DNA of 64,000 bases from CAVXFS01 sp963761115 (GCA_963761115.1 CAVXFS010000005.1:1116001-1180000), one strand, 5' to 3'. Counted from the first letter of the stretch, positions 9,892 to 18,984 are shown. The notes: generated by a model not told the origin, from the letters alone. Numbers and translations are program-made.

Positions 9892-9963
9892 TTGGCTGTG
9901 AGTGTATGCTTTACGCGCATGATAATCCGGGTTCAAAAGGCGCACGTTTGGTCAACGCTGCGG

Positions 9964-9969
9964 ATTATA
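9964..9969 (-). promoter_or_regulatory. Candidate -10 hexamer TATAAT for the alginate-lyase-like gene
   Basis: A perfect TATAAT reads on the minus strand 73 bases upstream of the ATG at 9891. The overlapping plus-strand hexamer TATACT (9966-9971) could serve apt in the other direction. No good -35 was found at 16-18 bases on either strand, so this is a weak call. Confidence 0.35.
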
Positions 9970-10049
9970 CTGTAGCCCACCGGTTATTCCGTGCCAGTGG
10001 CAAATTGCAGGCCGACTCCGTTAAACGATTACTGATGCAGAGAACACAA

Positions 10050-10577
10050 ATGCCCGTCAAATCCAGGATCCGCACCGTTCCGCATTACCCGAAGCAGGGC
10101 ATCATGTTCCGTGACATCACCACGCTACTGAAGGACCCGGTCGGCCTGCGCGTCACGATTGACGAGTTGGTGCGCCGCTATCAGGACATGAACATCGACA
10201 AGATCGCCGGCATCGAGTCGCGCGGCTTCATCGTTGGCGCGCCGCTGGCGTATGCACTGGGCAAGGGCTTCATCCCGATCCGCAAGCAGGGCAAGCTGCC
10301 CGCCGAAACCATCGGCCACGACTACCAGCTCGAATACGGCAGCGACCGCATCGAGATCCACACCGATGCGATCGACAAGGGCGAGAAGGTGCTGCTGGTG
10401 GACGACCTGATCGCCACCGGCGGCACGGCCGAAGCCGCCTGCAAGCTGATCGAAAAGATGGGCGGCCAGATCGTCGAATGCTGTTTCGTCATCGACCTGC
10501 CGGATATCGGCGGGCGCGCGCGACTGGAGAAACATGGGCACAAGGTGTTTGCACTGTGCGAGTTCGAAGGCGATTGA
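10050..10577 (+). CDS. apt: Adenine phosphoribosyltransferase
   Basis: The 175-residue product matches the usual length of Apt, which converts adenine and PRPP to AMP. The PRPP-binding signature VLLVDDLIATGGTAEAA lies near residue 121. The conserved N-terminal VPHYPKQGIMFRDITTLL and the RKQGKLP loop are intact. ATG 10050 is preferred (AGAGAA upstream); ATG 10035 in the same frame is an alternative. mtnA starts two bases after its stop. Pairing adenine salvage with methylthioribose-1-phosphate isomerase fits recycling of both halves of methylthioadenosine. Confidence 0.93.
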   Translation: MPVKSRIRTVPHYPKQGIMFRDITTLLKDPVGLRVTIDELVRRYQDMNIDKIAGIESRGFIVGAPLAYALGKGFIPIRKQGKLPAETIGHDYQLEYGSDRIEIHTDAIDKGEKVLLVDDLIATGGTAEAACKLIEKMGGQIVECCFVIDLPDIGGRARLEKHGHKVFALCEFEGD

Positions 10578-10579
10578 AC

Positions 10580-11617
10580 ATGAAAATTGAAACCCTGCGC
10601 TGGGCCGACGGCAAGCTGGAGATGATCGACCAGCGCATCCTGCCCGCTGCGTTCGACTACATCGCATACGACTCGGCAGCTGCGGTGGCGGAAGGCATCC
10701 ATAGCATGGTGGTGCGCGGCGCGCCGGCCATCGGCGTGGCGGCGGCGTATGGCGTGGCACTGGAAGCGCTGCGCTTGCAGGATGCGTCGCTGATCGAATT
10801 CCACGGTGGCATGGAAGCCGGATTCGCCATGCTGGAACGCAGCCGCCCGACAGCGGTGAACCTGGTGTGGGCACTTCAACGCATGCATCTGGTCTGGTCT
10901 ATGGTCAAACGCCAGAGCAATGCTGCCGTGGCGCAGCGGCTGCTGGCCGAGGCGCACGAGATCCTCGCCGAGGACATCCGCATCAACCGCGCGCTGGGCG
11001 CATTCGGCGCGGCATTGCTGGCGGACGGCGCGCGCGTGCTGACGCATTGCAATGCCGGTGCGCTGGCAACGGCGGGCTGGGGCACGGCACTGGGCGTGAT
11101 CCGCTCGGCGGTGGAGGCGGGCAAGAAGATATCGGTTATAGCCGACGAGACGCGCCCGTTCCTGCAGGGCGCGCGGCTGACCGCGTGGGAGATGGTGCAG
11201 GAGAACATCCCGGTCACGCTGATCACCGACAACATGGCCGGACACATGATGGCGCACGGCGAGGTGGATGCGGTGGTGGTCGGCACCGATCGCGTGGCAT
11301 CCAACGGCGATGTCGCCAACAAGATCGGCACCTACATGGTGGCGGTGCTGGCGCAGCGGCACGACATCCCGTTCTATGTCGCCTGTCCGTTGTCCACGAT
11401 AGACATGAGCATCGCCAGCGGCGCCGACATCCCGATCGAGGAGCGTTCTGCGGATGAGGTGAAGGGGTTCCGCGACTATCACTGGGCGGCGGAAGGCGTT
11501 GCGATCCGCAATCCCGCGTTCGACGTGACGCCCGCCGAACTGGTGACTGCGCTGATCACCGAGAAGGGCGTGGTGCAGCAACCGGATGCAGGCAAGTTGC
11601 GCGCGTTGTTCGAGTGA
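10580..11617 (+). CDS. mtnA: Methylthioribose-1-phosphate isomerase
   Basis: The 345-residue protein matches MtnA, which isomerises 5-methylthioribose-1-phosphate to methylthioribulose-1-phosphate in methionine salvage. The start is conserved (the RWADGKLEMIDQ region). VVRGAPAIGVAAAYG, the catalytic-Cys region HCNAGALATAGWGTALG, DETRPFLQGARLTAWE and the catalytic-Asp loop GTDRVASNGD are all present. It follows apt without a gap. No other methionine-salvage gene is in the window. Confidence 0.95.
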   Translation: MKIETLRWADGKLEMIDQRILPAAFDYIAYDSAAAVAEGIHSMVVRGAPAIGVAAAYGVALEALRLQDASLIEFHGGMEAGFAMLERSRPTAVNLVWALQRMHLVWSMVKRQSNAAVAQRLLAEAHEILAEDIRINRALGAFGAALLADGARVLTHCNAGALATAGWGTALGVIRSAVEAGKKISVIADETRPFLQGARLTAWEMVQENIPVTLITDNMAGHMMAHGEVDAVVVGTDRVASNGDVANKIGTYMVAVLAQRHDIPFYVACPLSTIDMSIASGADIPIEERSADEVKGFRDYHWAAEGVAIRNPAFDVTPAELVTALITEKGVVQQPDAGKLRALFE

Positions 11618-11710
11618 CGGCGATGAATTGAGGCTGGAAGCCGAATTTTTTGCTACCCGTAATTCAGCGCAATTAGTCAATCAAAGGTGATGCAGTAAAA
11701 CAAACGAGTC

Positions 11711-11812
11711 CCTTCCCCCTCTCAGGGGGAAGGCTAGGATGGGGGTGCAGCGGTGGGAAGTGAGTGAAGTCTCTACCCCCACCCTAACCCTCCCCCTGCA
11801 AGGGGGAGGGGA
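11711..11812. repeat. Pair of REP-like palindromic modules, inverted
   Basis: Two related modules lie back to back between mtnA and the Sel1 gene. The first hairpin has perfect 10-base arms at 11711-11720 and 11724-11733. The second has perfect 10-base arms at 11788-11797 and 11801-11810. Each carries a flank of the type ACCCCCACCCTAA, on opposite strands. The same two modules recur in swapped order at 27074-27162. This architecture resembles bacterial REP/BIME elements. Confidence 0.8.
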
Positions 11813-11861
11813 TTTGTCAGGTAGTATTCACGCACCACAGGATTCAAGCGGGATCATTTGA

Positions 11862-12779
11862 ATGAAGCATCTCATCAATATCTTTCTCCTGCTGTTCAGC
11901 ATGTCCGCTATCGCTGCCGCGAACGACGCCAAGTCACCCGATCCGGCCAAACTCCAACAAGCCGCCACCCAGGGCGACGCCCAGGCCCAGTTCGACCTCG
12001 GCGTGGCCTTCATGACCGGAGAAGGCGTCGAGCGCGACTACAAGCAGGCCGCATACTGGTTCGGCAAGGCCGCACAGCAGGGCTACGCAAAAGCGCAATT
12101 CCATCTCGCCATGATGTATGCCTCGGGAGAAGGCGTAGGGCAGGATGTGCTGGAAGCGATGAAGTGGTATCGCAAGGCGGCCGAGCAGGGATATGAATCC
12201 GCGCAACTATTGCTCGGCCAGATGTACGAGAACGGGCAGAACGTCGTGCGAAACAGCGACCAGGCGATGGACTGGTTCCGCAAGGCGGCGGAAAAGGGCA
12301 GTGCCGTCGCGCAGAACCTGGTCGGCACGCGTTACCAGCTAGGCCAGAGCGTCACGCAGGATTACCGGCAGGCCGTGTCGTGGTTCCGCAAGTCGTCGAT
12401 GCAAGGCTATGCCGATGCGCAATACAACCTCGGGTTGATGTACGCGCGCGGTCTCGGCGTGAAACAGGATTACCGCGAGGCGGCGCATTGGTATCTCAGG
12501 GCGGCTGAACAGGGCAATGCCGATGCGCAATTCGCGCTGGGTGTGATGCACCAGAGCGGAATGGGCGTGGGCAAGGATCAGCGGCAGGCCATGCACTGGT
12601 ATCGCGAAGCAGCACAGCAGGGCGATGCGCGCGCGCAGAACAGTCTTGGTGAGATGTATGCAAAAGGTATCGCAGGCAAGCCCGATATGGCGCAGGCGCG
12701 TAAATGGTTTGGCCTGGCGGCGGCGGCGGGCAATGAAAGTGCGCAAAGGAATCTGGAGAGGGTGGGGAGTGGGAAGTAG
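11862..12779 (+). CDS. Secreted Sel1-repeat protein
   Basis: The 305-residue protein starts with a signal peptide (hydrophobic core IFLLLFSMSAIAAA, cleavage near residue 20). About seven Sel1-like repeats of 36 residues fill the rest, with the AQFxLGxMYxxGxGVxxD and A(A/V)xWYRKAAEQG signatures. Such proteins are periplasmic or envelope scaffolds for protein contacts; no partner is indicated. The last residues (RVGSGK) and the TAG stop are encoded inside the G-rich heptamer array that follows, so the native C-terminus may have been altered by that repeat. Confidence 0.88.
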   Translation: MKHLINIFLLLFSMSAIAAANDAKSPDPAKLQQAATQGDAQAQFDLGVAFMTGEGVERDYKQAAYWFGKAAQQGYAKAQFHLAMMYASGEGVGQDVLEAMKWYRKAAEQGYESAQLLLGQMYENGQNVVRNSDQAMDWFRKAAEKGSAVAQNLVGTRYQLGQSVTQDYRQAVSWFRKSSMQGYADAQYNLGLMYARGLGVKQDYREAAHWYLRAAEQGNADAQFALGVMHQSGMGVGKDQRQAMHWYREAAQQGDARAQNSLGEMYAKGIAGKPDMAQARKWFGLAAAAGNESAQRNLERVGSGK

Positions 12780-13008
12780 GGAGTGGGGAGTGGGGAGTGG
12801 GGAGTGGGGAGTGGGGAGTGGGGAGTGGGGAGTGGGGAGTGGGGAGTGGGGAGTGGGGAGTGGGGAGTGGAGCGGCGCGGTGCGCCTCAGTGGGAAGTGG
12901 AGCGGCGCGGTGCGCCTCAGTGGGGAGTGGGAAGTGGAGCGGCGCGGTGCGCCTCAGTGGGAAGTGGGAACATCCCCCACTCTCCACTCTCCACTCTCCA
13001 CTCCCCAG
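12763..13008. repeat. G-rich heptamer array with hairpin units and an inverted C-rich end
   Basis: The unit TGGGGAG is repeated perfectly 12 times from 12784 to 12867, with three imperfect copies before it (12763-12783). Three longer units follow (starting 12868, 12898 and 12935), each containing the hairpin GGCGC-ggt-GCGCC. The region closes with CTCTCCA-type heptamers (about 12980-13008), which are the inverse of TGGAGAG. Long reading frames across it are low-complexity and not genes. The G-runs could fold as G-quadruplexes on the plus strand. Confidence 0.92.
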
Positions 13009-13034
13009 AAGTTTTGCAATCCTGTCTTTCCCCG

Positions 13035-13040
13035 TACAAT
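13035..13040 (+). promoter_or_regulatory. Candidate -10 TACAAT of uvrB
   Basis: TACAAT lies 12 bases upstream of the uvrB ATG, directly after the heptamer array. TTGCAA is 15 bases further upstream (13014-13019), a short spacer. If used, transcription would start about five bases before the ATG, giving an almost leaderless mRNA. This agrees with the absence of a Shine-Dalgarno sequence there. No LexA box was seen. Confidence 0.4.
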
Positions 13041-13052
13041 ACGCGGTTCACC

Positions 13053-15077
13053 ATGGATATCCAGACCTTCCCCAACAGCCTCTATCGCCTGCACCAGCCA
13101 TTCGAGCCGGCCGGTGACCAGCCAGCGGCCATCGCGCAGCTGGTGGAGGGGATAAACGACGGCCTTGCCTACCAGACGCTGCTCGGCGTGACCGGCTCGG
13201 GCAAGACCTTCACCATGGCCAACGTGATCGCCCGCACCGGGCGCCCGGCGATCATCATGGCGCCGAACAAGACGCTGGCGGCGCAGCTGTATTCCGAGTT
13301 GCGCGATTTCTTTCCCGAGAACGCGGTCGAGTATTTCGTTTCCTATTACGACTATTACCAGCCGGAAGCCTATGTGCCGTCGCGCGACGTGTATATCGAG
13401 AAGGATTCCAGCATCAACGAGCAGATCGAGCAGATGCGGCTTTCCGCCACCAAGGCACTGCTGGAGCGGCAGGATTGCGTGATCGTGGCGACGGTGTCGG
13501 CGATCTATGGCATTGGCGATCCGGTGGACTATCACGGCATGATCCTGCACCTGCGCGAGAACGAGAAGATGCCGCAGCGTGAGGTGATCAAGCGCTTGAC
13601 CGAGATGCAATATGACCGCAACGACATCGATTTCACGCGCGGCACGTTCCGCGTGCGCGGCGACGTGATCGATATCTTTCCGGCGGAGAACAGCGAGAAC
13701 GCCTTGCGCTTGTCCCTGTTCGATGACGAGGTCGAAAGCATGTCGCTGTTCGATCCGCTCACCGGCCACATCCTGACCAGCGTGCCGCGCTACACGGTGT
13801 ACCCGTCCAGCCATTACGTTACGCCGCGCGAGACCACACTGCGCGCGATCGAGACGATCAAGGTGGAACTGGCCGAGCGCATCGAATTTTTCCACAAGGA
13901 GAACAAGCTGGTCGAGGCGCAGCGCATCGAGCAGCGCACGCGCCACGACCTCGAAATGCTCAACGAGATCGGCTTCACCAAGGGCATCGAAAACTATTCG
14001 CGTCATTTGTCCGGGCGACCTCCGGGCGCGGCGCCGCCGACGCTGATGGACTACCTGGCGCCGGATGCACTGATGTTCATCGACGAAAGTCATGTCACCA
14101 TCCCGCAGATCGGTGCCATGTACAAGGGTGACCGCGCACGCAAGGAAAACCTGGTCAATTACGGCTTCCGCCTGCCGTCTGCGCTGGACAACCGGCCGTT
14201 GCGTTTCGACGAATTCGAGAAGGTGATGCGCCAGGCCGTGTTCATATCCGCCACGCCTTCCGTGTATGAGGCGGAACATGCCGGCCAGGTGGTGGAGCAG
14301 GTGGTGCGCCCGACCGGCCTGATCGACCCGGTGATCGAAGTGCGTCCGGCCATCAATCAGGTGGACGACCTGATGTCCGAGGTCAACCTGCGGGTCAAGC
14401 AGGGCGAAAGAGTACTGGTGACAACACTGACCAAGCGCATGTCGGAAAACCTGACCGATTATTTCAGCGAGCACGGCATCAAGGTGCGCTACCTGCATTC
14501 GGACATCGAGACCGTGGAGCGGGTGGAGATCATTCGCGACCTGAGATTGGGTATGTTCGATGTGCTAATCGGCATTAACTTGCTGCGAGAAGGACTTGAT
14601 ATTCCGGAGGTTTCTCTGGTTGCGATTCTCGATGCAGACAAGGAGGGCTTCCTCCGTTCCGAGCGCTCGCTGATCCAGACCATCGGCCGTGCCGCTCGCC
14701 ACATCAACGGCAAGGCGCTGCTTTACGCGGACCGGATCACCAATTCGATGCAGCGCGCGATCGGCGAGACCGAGCGCCGCCGGCACAAGCAGCAGGCATA
14801 CAACGAGGAACACGGCATCACGCCGCAGGGCGTGATCAAGCGCATCAAGGACATCATCGATGGCGCTTATGACGTGGAAGCCGAGCGCAAGCAGCTCAAG
14901 GCGGCGCAGAACGAGGCCAGGTATCTGGCGATGAGCGAGAAGGAAGTGTCGAAGGAGATCCGGCGGCTGGAAAAGGAGATGCTGCAGGCGGCGAAGAATC
15001 TCGAGTTCGAACGCGCCGCCGAATTGCGCGACCAGTTGCGCAAGATGCGCGAGAGCATCTTCGTTTCGCCGTTGTGA
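13053..15077 (+). CDS. uvrB: Excinuclease ABC subunit B
   Basis: The 674-residue protein is a full-length UvrB, the helicase-like damage-verification subunit of nucleotide excision repair. Walker A (GVTGSGKTFTMAN) is near residue 40 and the beta-hairpin region YYDYYQPEAY near residue 95. MFIDESH is the DEAD-like box, and GRAARHINGKALLYAD and the C-terminal UVR motif that contacts UvrC are present. ATG 13053 is chosen because the conserved N-terminus begins there. The frame stays open upstream through the heptamer array, so automatic start calls may be too long. Confidence 0.96.
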   Translation: MDIQTFPNSLYRLHQPFEPAGDQPAAIAQLVEGINDGLAYQTLLGVTGSGKTFTMANVIARTGRPAIIMAPNKTLAAQLYSELRDFFPENAVEYFVSYYDYYQPEAYVPSRDVYIEKDSSINEQIEQMRLSATKALLERQDCVIVATVSAIYGIGDPVDYHGMILHLRENEKMPQREVIKRLTEMQYDRNDIDFTRGTFRVRGDVIDIFPAENSENALRLSLFDDEVESMSLFDPLTGHILTSVPRYTVYPSSHYVTPRETTLRAIETIKVELAERIEFFHKENKLVEAQRIEQRTRHDLEMLNEIGFTKGIENYSRHLSGRPPGAAPPTLMDYLAPDALMFIDESHVTIPQIGAMYKGDRARKENLVNYGFRLPSALDNRPLRFDEFEKVMRQAVFISATPSVYEAEHAGQVVEQVVRPTGLIDPVIEVRPAINQVDDLMSEVNLRVKQGERVLVTTLTKRMSENLTDYFSEHGIKVRYLHSDIETVERVEIIRDLRLGMFDVLIGINLLREGLDIPEVSLVAILDADKEGFLRSERSLIQTIGRAARHINGKALLYADRITNSMQRAIGETERRRHKQQAYNEEHGITPQGVIKRIKDIIDGAYDVEAERKQLKAAQNEARYLAMSEKEVSKEIRRLEKEMLQAAKNLEFERAAELRDQLRKMRESIFVSPL

Positions 15078-15080
15078 ATT

Positions 15081-15153
15081 GGCTGGTAGCTTGTGGCGTG
15101 TAGCTGGTAGCTGATCGGGGTTGCTACAGGCTACAAGCCACCAGCTACAAGCC
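15081..15153. repeat. Imperfect inverted repeat built from GTAGCT words
   Basis: Words such as GGCTGGTAGCTTGTGGC on the left are mirrored by GGCTACAAGCCACCAGCTAC on the right. The repeat sits exactly between the convergent stops of uvrB and ppsR. It could act as a bidirectional terminator stem, but no T-run follows. It resembles in design the other palindromes at gene ends in this window. Confidence 0.65.
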
Positions 15154-15163
15154 TATCATGTGT

Positions 15164-15967
15164 CTACCTTTTCAGCCCCGCCCGGTGCAATAAAGTGGTG
15201 GCGATCTCTTCCACCGACATGGTGGTGACATCCAGGCTTGGAATACCGAATCGCGCCATCAGCCCTTCCGCCTGGCGGATCTCCCGATGGCAATTCTCCA
15301 GCGAGGCATAGCGGCTGTCCGGCGCGCGTTCGGCGCGGATCTGGTGCAGGCGCTCGGGACTGATGGTCAGGCCGAACAATTTGTCGCGCAACGGCTTGAG
15401 CGCGGCAGGCAGGATATCCGCATCGAAATCCTCCGGTACCAGCGGATAGTTAGCGGCGTAGATGCCGAACTGCAGCGCAAGATACAGCGAGGTCGGTGTC
15501 TTGCCACAGCGCGACACGCCGGTCAGGATGATGTCGGCACGAGGCAGATCGACCGAGATACCGCCGTCATCATGCAGCAACGCATAATTCACCGCCTCCA
15601 TGCGCGCCGCATAATCTGCGCCAACGCCATGCGAGCGGCCGACCGCATGCGATGAGGGGATGCCAAGTTCCGTTTCCAGCGGCACGATGAACATCTCGAA
15701 CAGGTCGAGGAACAGGGCATCGCTCTGCGCGATGATATCGCGCACTTCAGGCAGGATCAGCGTGCTGAACACCAGCGGACGTTGGCCGTCGGTGTTGCAG
15801 GCAGCGTTGATATTTTCCAGCGCGCCGCTGGCCTTCTCCTTTGTGTCCACGAATGGCAGGGTGATGCGGCTGAACTCGACGCCGTCGAACTGGCTCAACA
15901 GGCTGTGGCCCAGGTTCTCGGCCGTGATGCCGGTACGGTCAGAGATGAAGAAGGCTGTTCGTTTCAT
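15164..15967 (-). CDS. ppsR: Phosphoenolpyruvate synthase regulatory protein (kinase/pyrophosphorylase)
   Basis: The 267-residue product is a DUF299 protein. These bifunctional enzymes inactivate PEP synthase by ADP-dependent phosphorylation and reactivate it by phosphate-dependent dephosphorylation. The P-loop GVSRCGKTPTSLYLA is near residue 150. The conserved FFISDRTGITAENLG start and the GRSHG motif are intact. It is the last gene of a likely yaiI - membrane protein - ppsR transcript. PEP synthase itself is not in the window. Confidence 0.93.
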   Translation of the reverse strand: MKRTAFFISDRTGITAENLGHSLLSQFDGVEFSRITLPFVDTKEKASGALENINAACNTDGQRPLVFSTLILPEVRDIIAQSDALFLDLFEMFIVPLETELGIPSSHAVGRSHGVGADYAARMEAVNYALLHDDGGISVDLPRADIILTGVSRCGKTPTSLYLALQFGIYAANYPLVPEDFDADILPAALKPLRDKLFGLTISPERLHQIRAERAPDSRYASLENCHREIRQAEGLMARFGIPSLDVTTMSVEEIATTLLHRAGLKR

Positions 15968-15982
15968 GATGTCAGTGGAGAG

Positions 15983-16384
15983 TCAATGGCGAATACGATG
16001 GACAAGGTAGGGTGCCAGCGCGATCCAGGCCAGCAACAATACCCAGATGCGTCCACTTGCCAGGTCGTAATTGGCGAGCAACTCTGCCCATGAATGTTTC
16101 GCCACAAAGTGAAAAAACAGGAATTCGAAGGCCATGGTGAGCGTCATCCAGAACAGGCCGATTCCCAGTGCCTGTCGCGAAGAAGCGGGAGGCCAGCGAC
16201 GCATGTACAGATCAATCACCACGCCCAGCAGGGCCATGCCGATAAGTGTGGAAAGCTGGTGTGCATGTAGTTCGGAGAGATAGGTCCCATAGGTGATATC
16301 CCTTAACGTACCGTTCACGACGGAGACCAGCAGCATCACCAGCCAGACCTTCAAGTAGCGCCAGATGGATCGATCGTCATGCAT
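15983..16384 (-). CDS. Small four-helix membrane protein of unknown function
   Basis: The 133-residue protein has about four hydrophobic segments (residues 12-30, 44-60, 72-92 and 110-126) and a charged N-terminus. Its start overlaps the end of yaiI by eight bases and its stop is 15 bases before ppsR, so the three are probably co-transcribed. I do not recognise a characterised family. Confidence 0.75.
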   Translation of the reverse strand: MHDDRSIWRYLKVWLVMLLVSVVNGTLRDITYGTYLSELHAHQLSTLIGMALLGVVIDLYMRRWPPASSRQALGIGLFWMTLTMAFEFLFFHFVAKHSWAELLANYDLASGRIWVLLLAWIALAPYLVHRIRH

Positions 16385-16829
16385 TGCTGACTTTCGCCAG
16401 GAACCTGTCCAGCTGGTTCGCGAACGCCTGCCGGTCAGCCTGGCTCAATGCCGGCGGCCCGCCGGTCTCGACGCCGCTGCCGCGCAAGCCATCCATGAAA
16501 TTGCGCATGGTCAGGCGCTCCTGGATCGTATCCTTGGTATACAGCTCGCCGCGCGGATTCAGGGCATGGCCGCCGCGCGCGATCACGTCGGCAGCCAGCG
16601 GAATATCGGCGGTGACCACCAGGTCGCCCGGTTCAACCAGTTCGGCGATACGGTTATCCGCCACATCGAACCCGGCCGGCACCTGCATCGCGCGGATCAC
16701 CCTGGACGGCGGGCAATGCAACAGCTTGTTTGCCACCAGCGTCAGCTGGATCTGCTGCCGCTCCGCTGCCCGGAACAGGATCTCCTTGATCACCTTCGGA
16801 CACGCATCGGCATCCACCCAGATCTGCAT
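16377..16829 (-). CDS. yaiI: YaiI/YqxD (DUF188) family protein
   Basis: The 150-residue protein matches the UPF0178 family, starting MQIWVDADACP. It carries the acidic positions of a PIN-like nuclease fold (VTADIPLAADVI, LNPRGELYT). Members are conserved but uncharacterised. It is divergent from the helicase gene, with a 190-base spacer where no confident promoter was found. Confidence 0.9.
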   Translation of the reverse strand: MQIWVDADACPKVIKEILFRAAERQQIQLTLVANKLLHCPPSRVIRAMQVPAGFDVADNRIAELVEPGDLVVTADIPLAADVIARGGHALNPRGELYTKDTIQERLTMRNFMDGLRGSGVETGGPPALSQADRQAFANQLDRFLAKVSNA

Positions 16830-17019
16830 TTATTGGCTCCTGTTGTTGGAAAGGGTGGTAATTACACCGCAGCCTGGCATTTACCCTCAATGGATACCTC
16901 TCTACCTGCATATGAGTCAACCAGAAGCTGCTGCCATCGCGTAAAATCGCAACCGCACTATAGCCACGTCGCCACCGAAAATCCACCCGCCACCAAGGCC
17001 CAGATAATCTAACTCAACC

Positions 17020-18984
17020 GTGTCCGCCGAAGTCGAACGTTTCTTTTCCGAACAAAGCCCGCTTGCCGCCGAAGTCGCGTCGTTCCGCCCGCGCGCGCAG
17101 CAGCGCGAGATGGCAATGGCCGTGGCCGAGGCGATACACGACAACGCGATCCTGGTGACCGAGGCGGGAACCGGGACCGGCAAGACCTTTGCCTACCTGG
17201 TGCCGGCGCTGCTGGCGGGCGGCAAGGTGATCATTTCCACCGGCACCAAGAACCTGCAGGACCAGTTGTTCCAGCGTGACCTGCCCACGGTGCGCAGCGT
17301 GCTGAGGTCGCCGGTATCGGTCGCGCTGCTCAAGGGACGCTCGAACTATGTCTGCCACTATCATCTGGAACGCGCGCAATCCGAGGGGCGCTTTGTCACG
17401 CGCGAGGATATCCGCCACCTGGGCAAGATCGCCAAGTATGCGAAAGTGACGCAATCCGGCGACAGGAGCGGGCTGGCCGACGTGCCGGAGAATGCGCCGG
17501 TCTGGATGCAGGTGACTTCCACGCGCGACAACTGCCTCGGGCAGGAATGCCCGCAGCACAAGGATTGTTTCGTGCTCAAGGCGCGCAAGGAGGCGATGGA
17601 GGCCGATATCGTGGTGGTGAACCATCACCTGTTCTTCGCCGACGTGATGCTGCGCGACGAAGGCGTGGCCGAATTGCTGCCCGCCTGCAACACGGTGATC
17701 TTCGACGAGGCGCACCAGTTGCCGGAAACCGCCAGCCTGTTCTTTGGCGAGAGCCTGTCGACTTCAAACCTGATGGACCTGGCGCGCGATGCACGGCTGG
17801 AAGCGGCGGCCTCGGCCAACGATTTTGCCGCGCTGCCCACTGCCACCGATGCACTGGACAAGGCCGCACGCGACCTGCGCCTGGTGTTCAAGCAGGGCGA
17901 GGGGCGCATGCCGGCCGTTGCCACAGAAAGCTTGTCCGGCTGGACAGATGCACTCGGGACCGTGACCGGCAAACTTGCCCATCTCAATGAATTGCTGGAA
18001 AGCCAGGCGCAACGCAGCGAGGGACTGGAGAAATGCTGGCAGCGCGGGGTGGCGTTGCTGGAGCAGATCGGACAGTGGCGCGGAGACAGGGAAGACGCTG
18101 ACCGGGAAGGTATGGTGCGCTGGCTGGAAGTGTTCCACCATTCCGTGCAACTCAACACCACGCCGCTGTCGATCGCGGAGATCTTCGCCAAACAGATCAG
18201 CGGGCATCCGCGCGCGTGGATATTCACCTCCGCGACGCTGGCGGTGAAACAGAACTTTTCGCACTACCAGAGCGAGATGGGCTTGCCGGATGCGCGCACC
18301 GCCTGCTGGGACAGCCCGTTCAACTACCAGGAGCAGGCCCTGCTGTATGTGCCGCCGGACATGCCGGAGCCGAACAGCCCTGGCTATACCGAGGCGGTGG
18401 TACAGGCGGCCTTGCCGCTGATCGAGGCCAGCAAGGGGCGCGCCTTCCTGTTGTTCACCAGTTTGCGCGCGATGCAGCGCGCGCATGAGATCCTGATCGC
18501 GGAATTCGACCGCAGGAACCTGGATTACCCGCTGATGCTGCAGGGCGAGGGCTCGCGCAACGAACTGCTGGGCCGCTTCCGCGAGCACGGCAATGCGGTG
18601 CTGCTCGGCAGCCAGTCGTTCTGGGAAGGCGTGGACGTGCGCGGCGAAGCACTGTCGCTGGTGGTGATCGACAAGTTGCCGTTCGCGCCGCCGGATGATC
18701 CGGTGCTGGCCGCGCGTATCGCGCAGCTGACCAAACAGGGCCGCAATGCATTCATGGAATACCAGTTGCCGCGCGCGGTGATCAACCTCAAGCAGGGGGC
18801 GGGCCGGCTGATCCGCGACGAGACCGATCGCGGCGTGCTGATGATCTGCGACCCGCGCCTGATCACCAAACACTATGGCAAGCGCATCTGGCAAAGCCTG
18901 CCGCCGTTCGGGCGCACCCGCGAGATTCAACAGGCAATCTCATTTTTGCTTACACCAATAGTTTCTATCTCTGATATGGGCTGA
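17020..18984 (+). CDS. yoaA: ATP-dependent DNA helicase of the DinG/YoaA (XPD-like) family
   Basis: The 654-residue protein is a superfamily 2 iron-sulfur helicase. Walker A is EAGTGTGKTFAYLVP near residue 48. Four cysteines that would ligate the 4Fe-4S cluster are visible: YVCHY, then DNCLGQECPQHKDC. The DEAH box (FDEAHQLPE) and motif VI region (QGAGRLIRDETDRG) are intact. In E. coli YoaA works with the HolC subunit in repair of stalled replication. GTG 17020 is the start. The last residues, after REIQQAISFLL, look atypical for the family end. Confidence 0.92.
   Translation: MSAEVERFFSEQSPLAAEVASFRPRAQQREMAMAVAEAIHDNAILVTEAGTGTGKTFAYLVPALLAGGKVIISTGTKNLQDQLFQRDLPTVRSVLRSPVSVALLKGRSNYVCHYHLERAQSEGRFVTREDIRHLGKIAKYAKVTQSGDRSGLADVPENAPVWMQVTSTRDNCLGQECPQHKDCFVLKARKEAMEADIVVVNHHLFFADVMLRDEGVAELLPACNTVIFDEAHQLPETASLFFGESLSTSNLMDLARDARLEAAASANDFAALPTATDALDKAARDLRLVFKQGEGRMPAVATESLSGWTDALGTVTGKLAHLNELLESQAQRSEGLEKCWQRGVALLEQIGQWRGDREDADREGMVRWLEVFHHSVQLNTTPLSIAEIFAKQISGHPRAWIFTSATLAVKQNFSHYQSEMGLPDARTACWDSPFNYQEQALLYVPPDMPEPNSPGYTEAVVQAALPLIEASKGRAFLLFTSLRAMQRAHEILIAEFDRRNLDYPLMLQGEGSRNELLGRFREHGNAVLLGSQSFWEGVDVRGEALSLVVIDKLPFAPPDDPVLAARIAQLTKQGRNAFMEYQLPRAVINLKQGAGRLIRDETDRGVLMICDPRLITKHYGKRIWQSLPPFGRTREIQQAISFLLTPIVSISDMG

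Noticed and set aside
12625..13155. Long reading frames with Gly-Ser-Glu-Trp-Val repeats, one fused in frame to uvrB
   Set aside because: They are translations of the heptamer array; the conserved UvrB start is at 13053 and no family has such an N-terminus.
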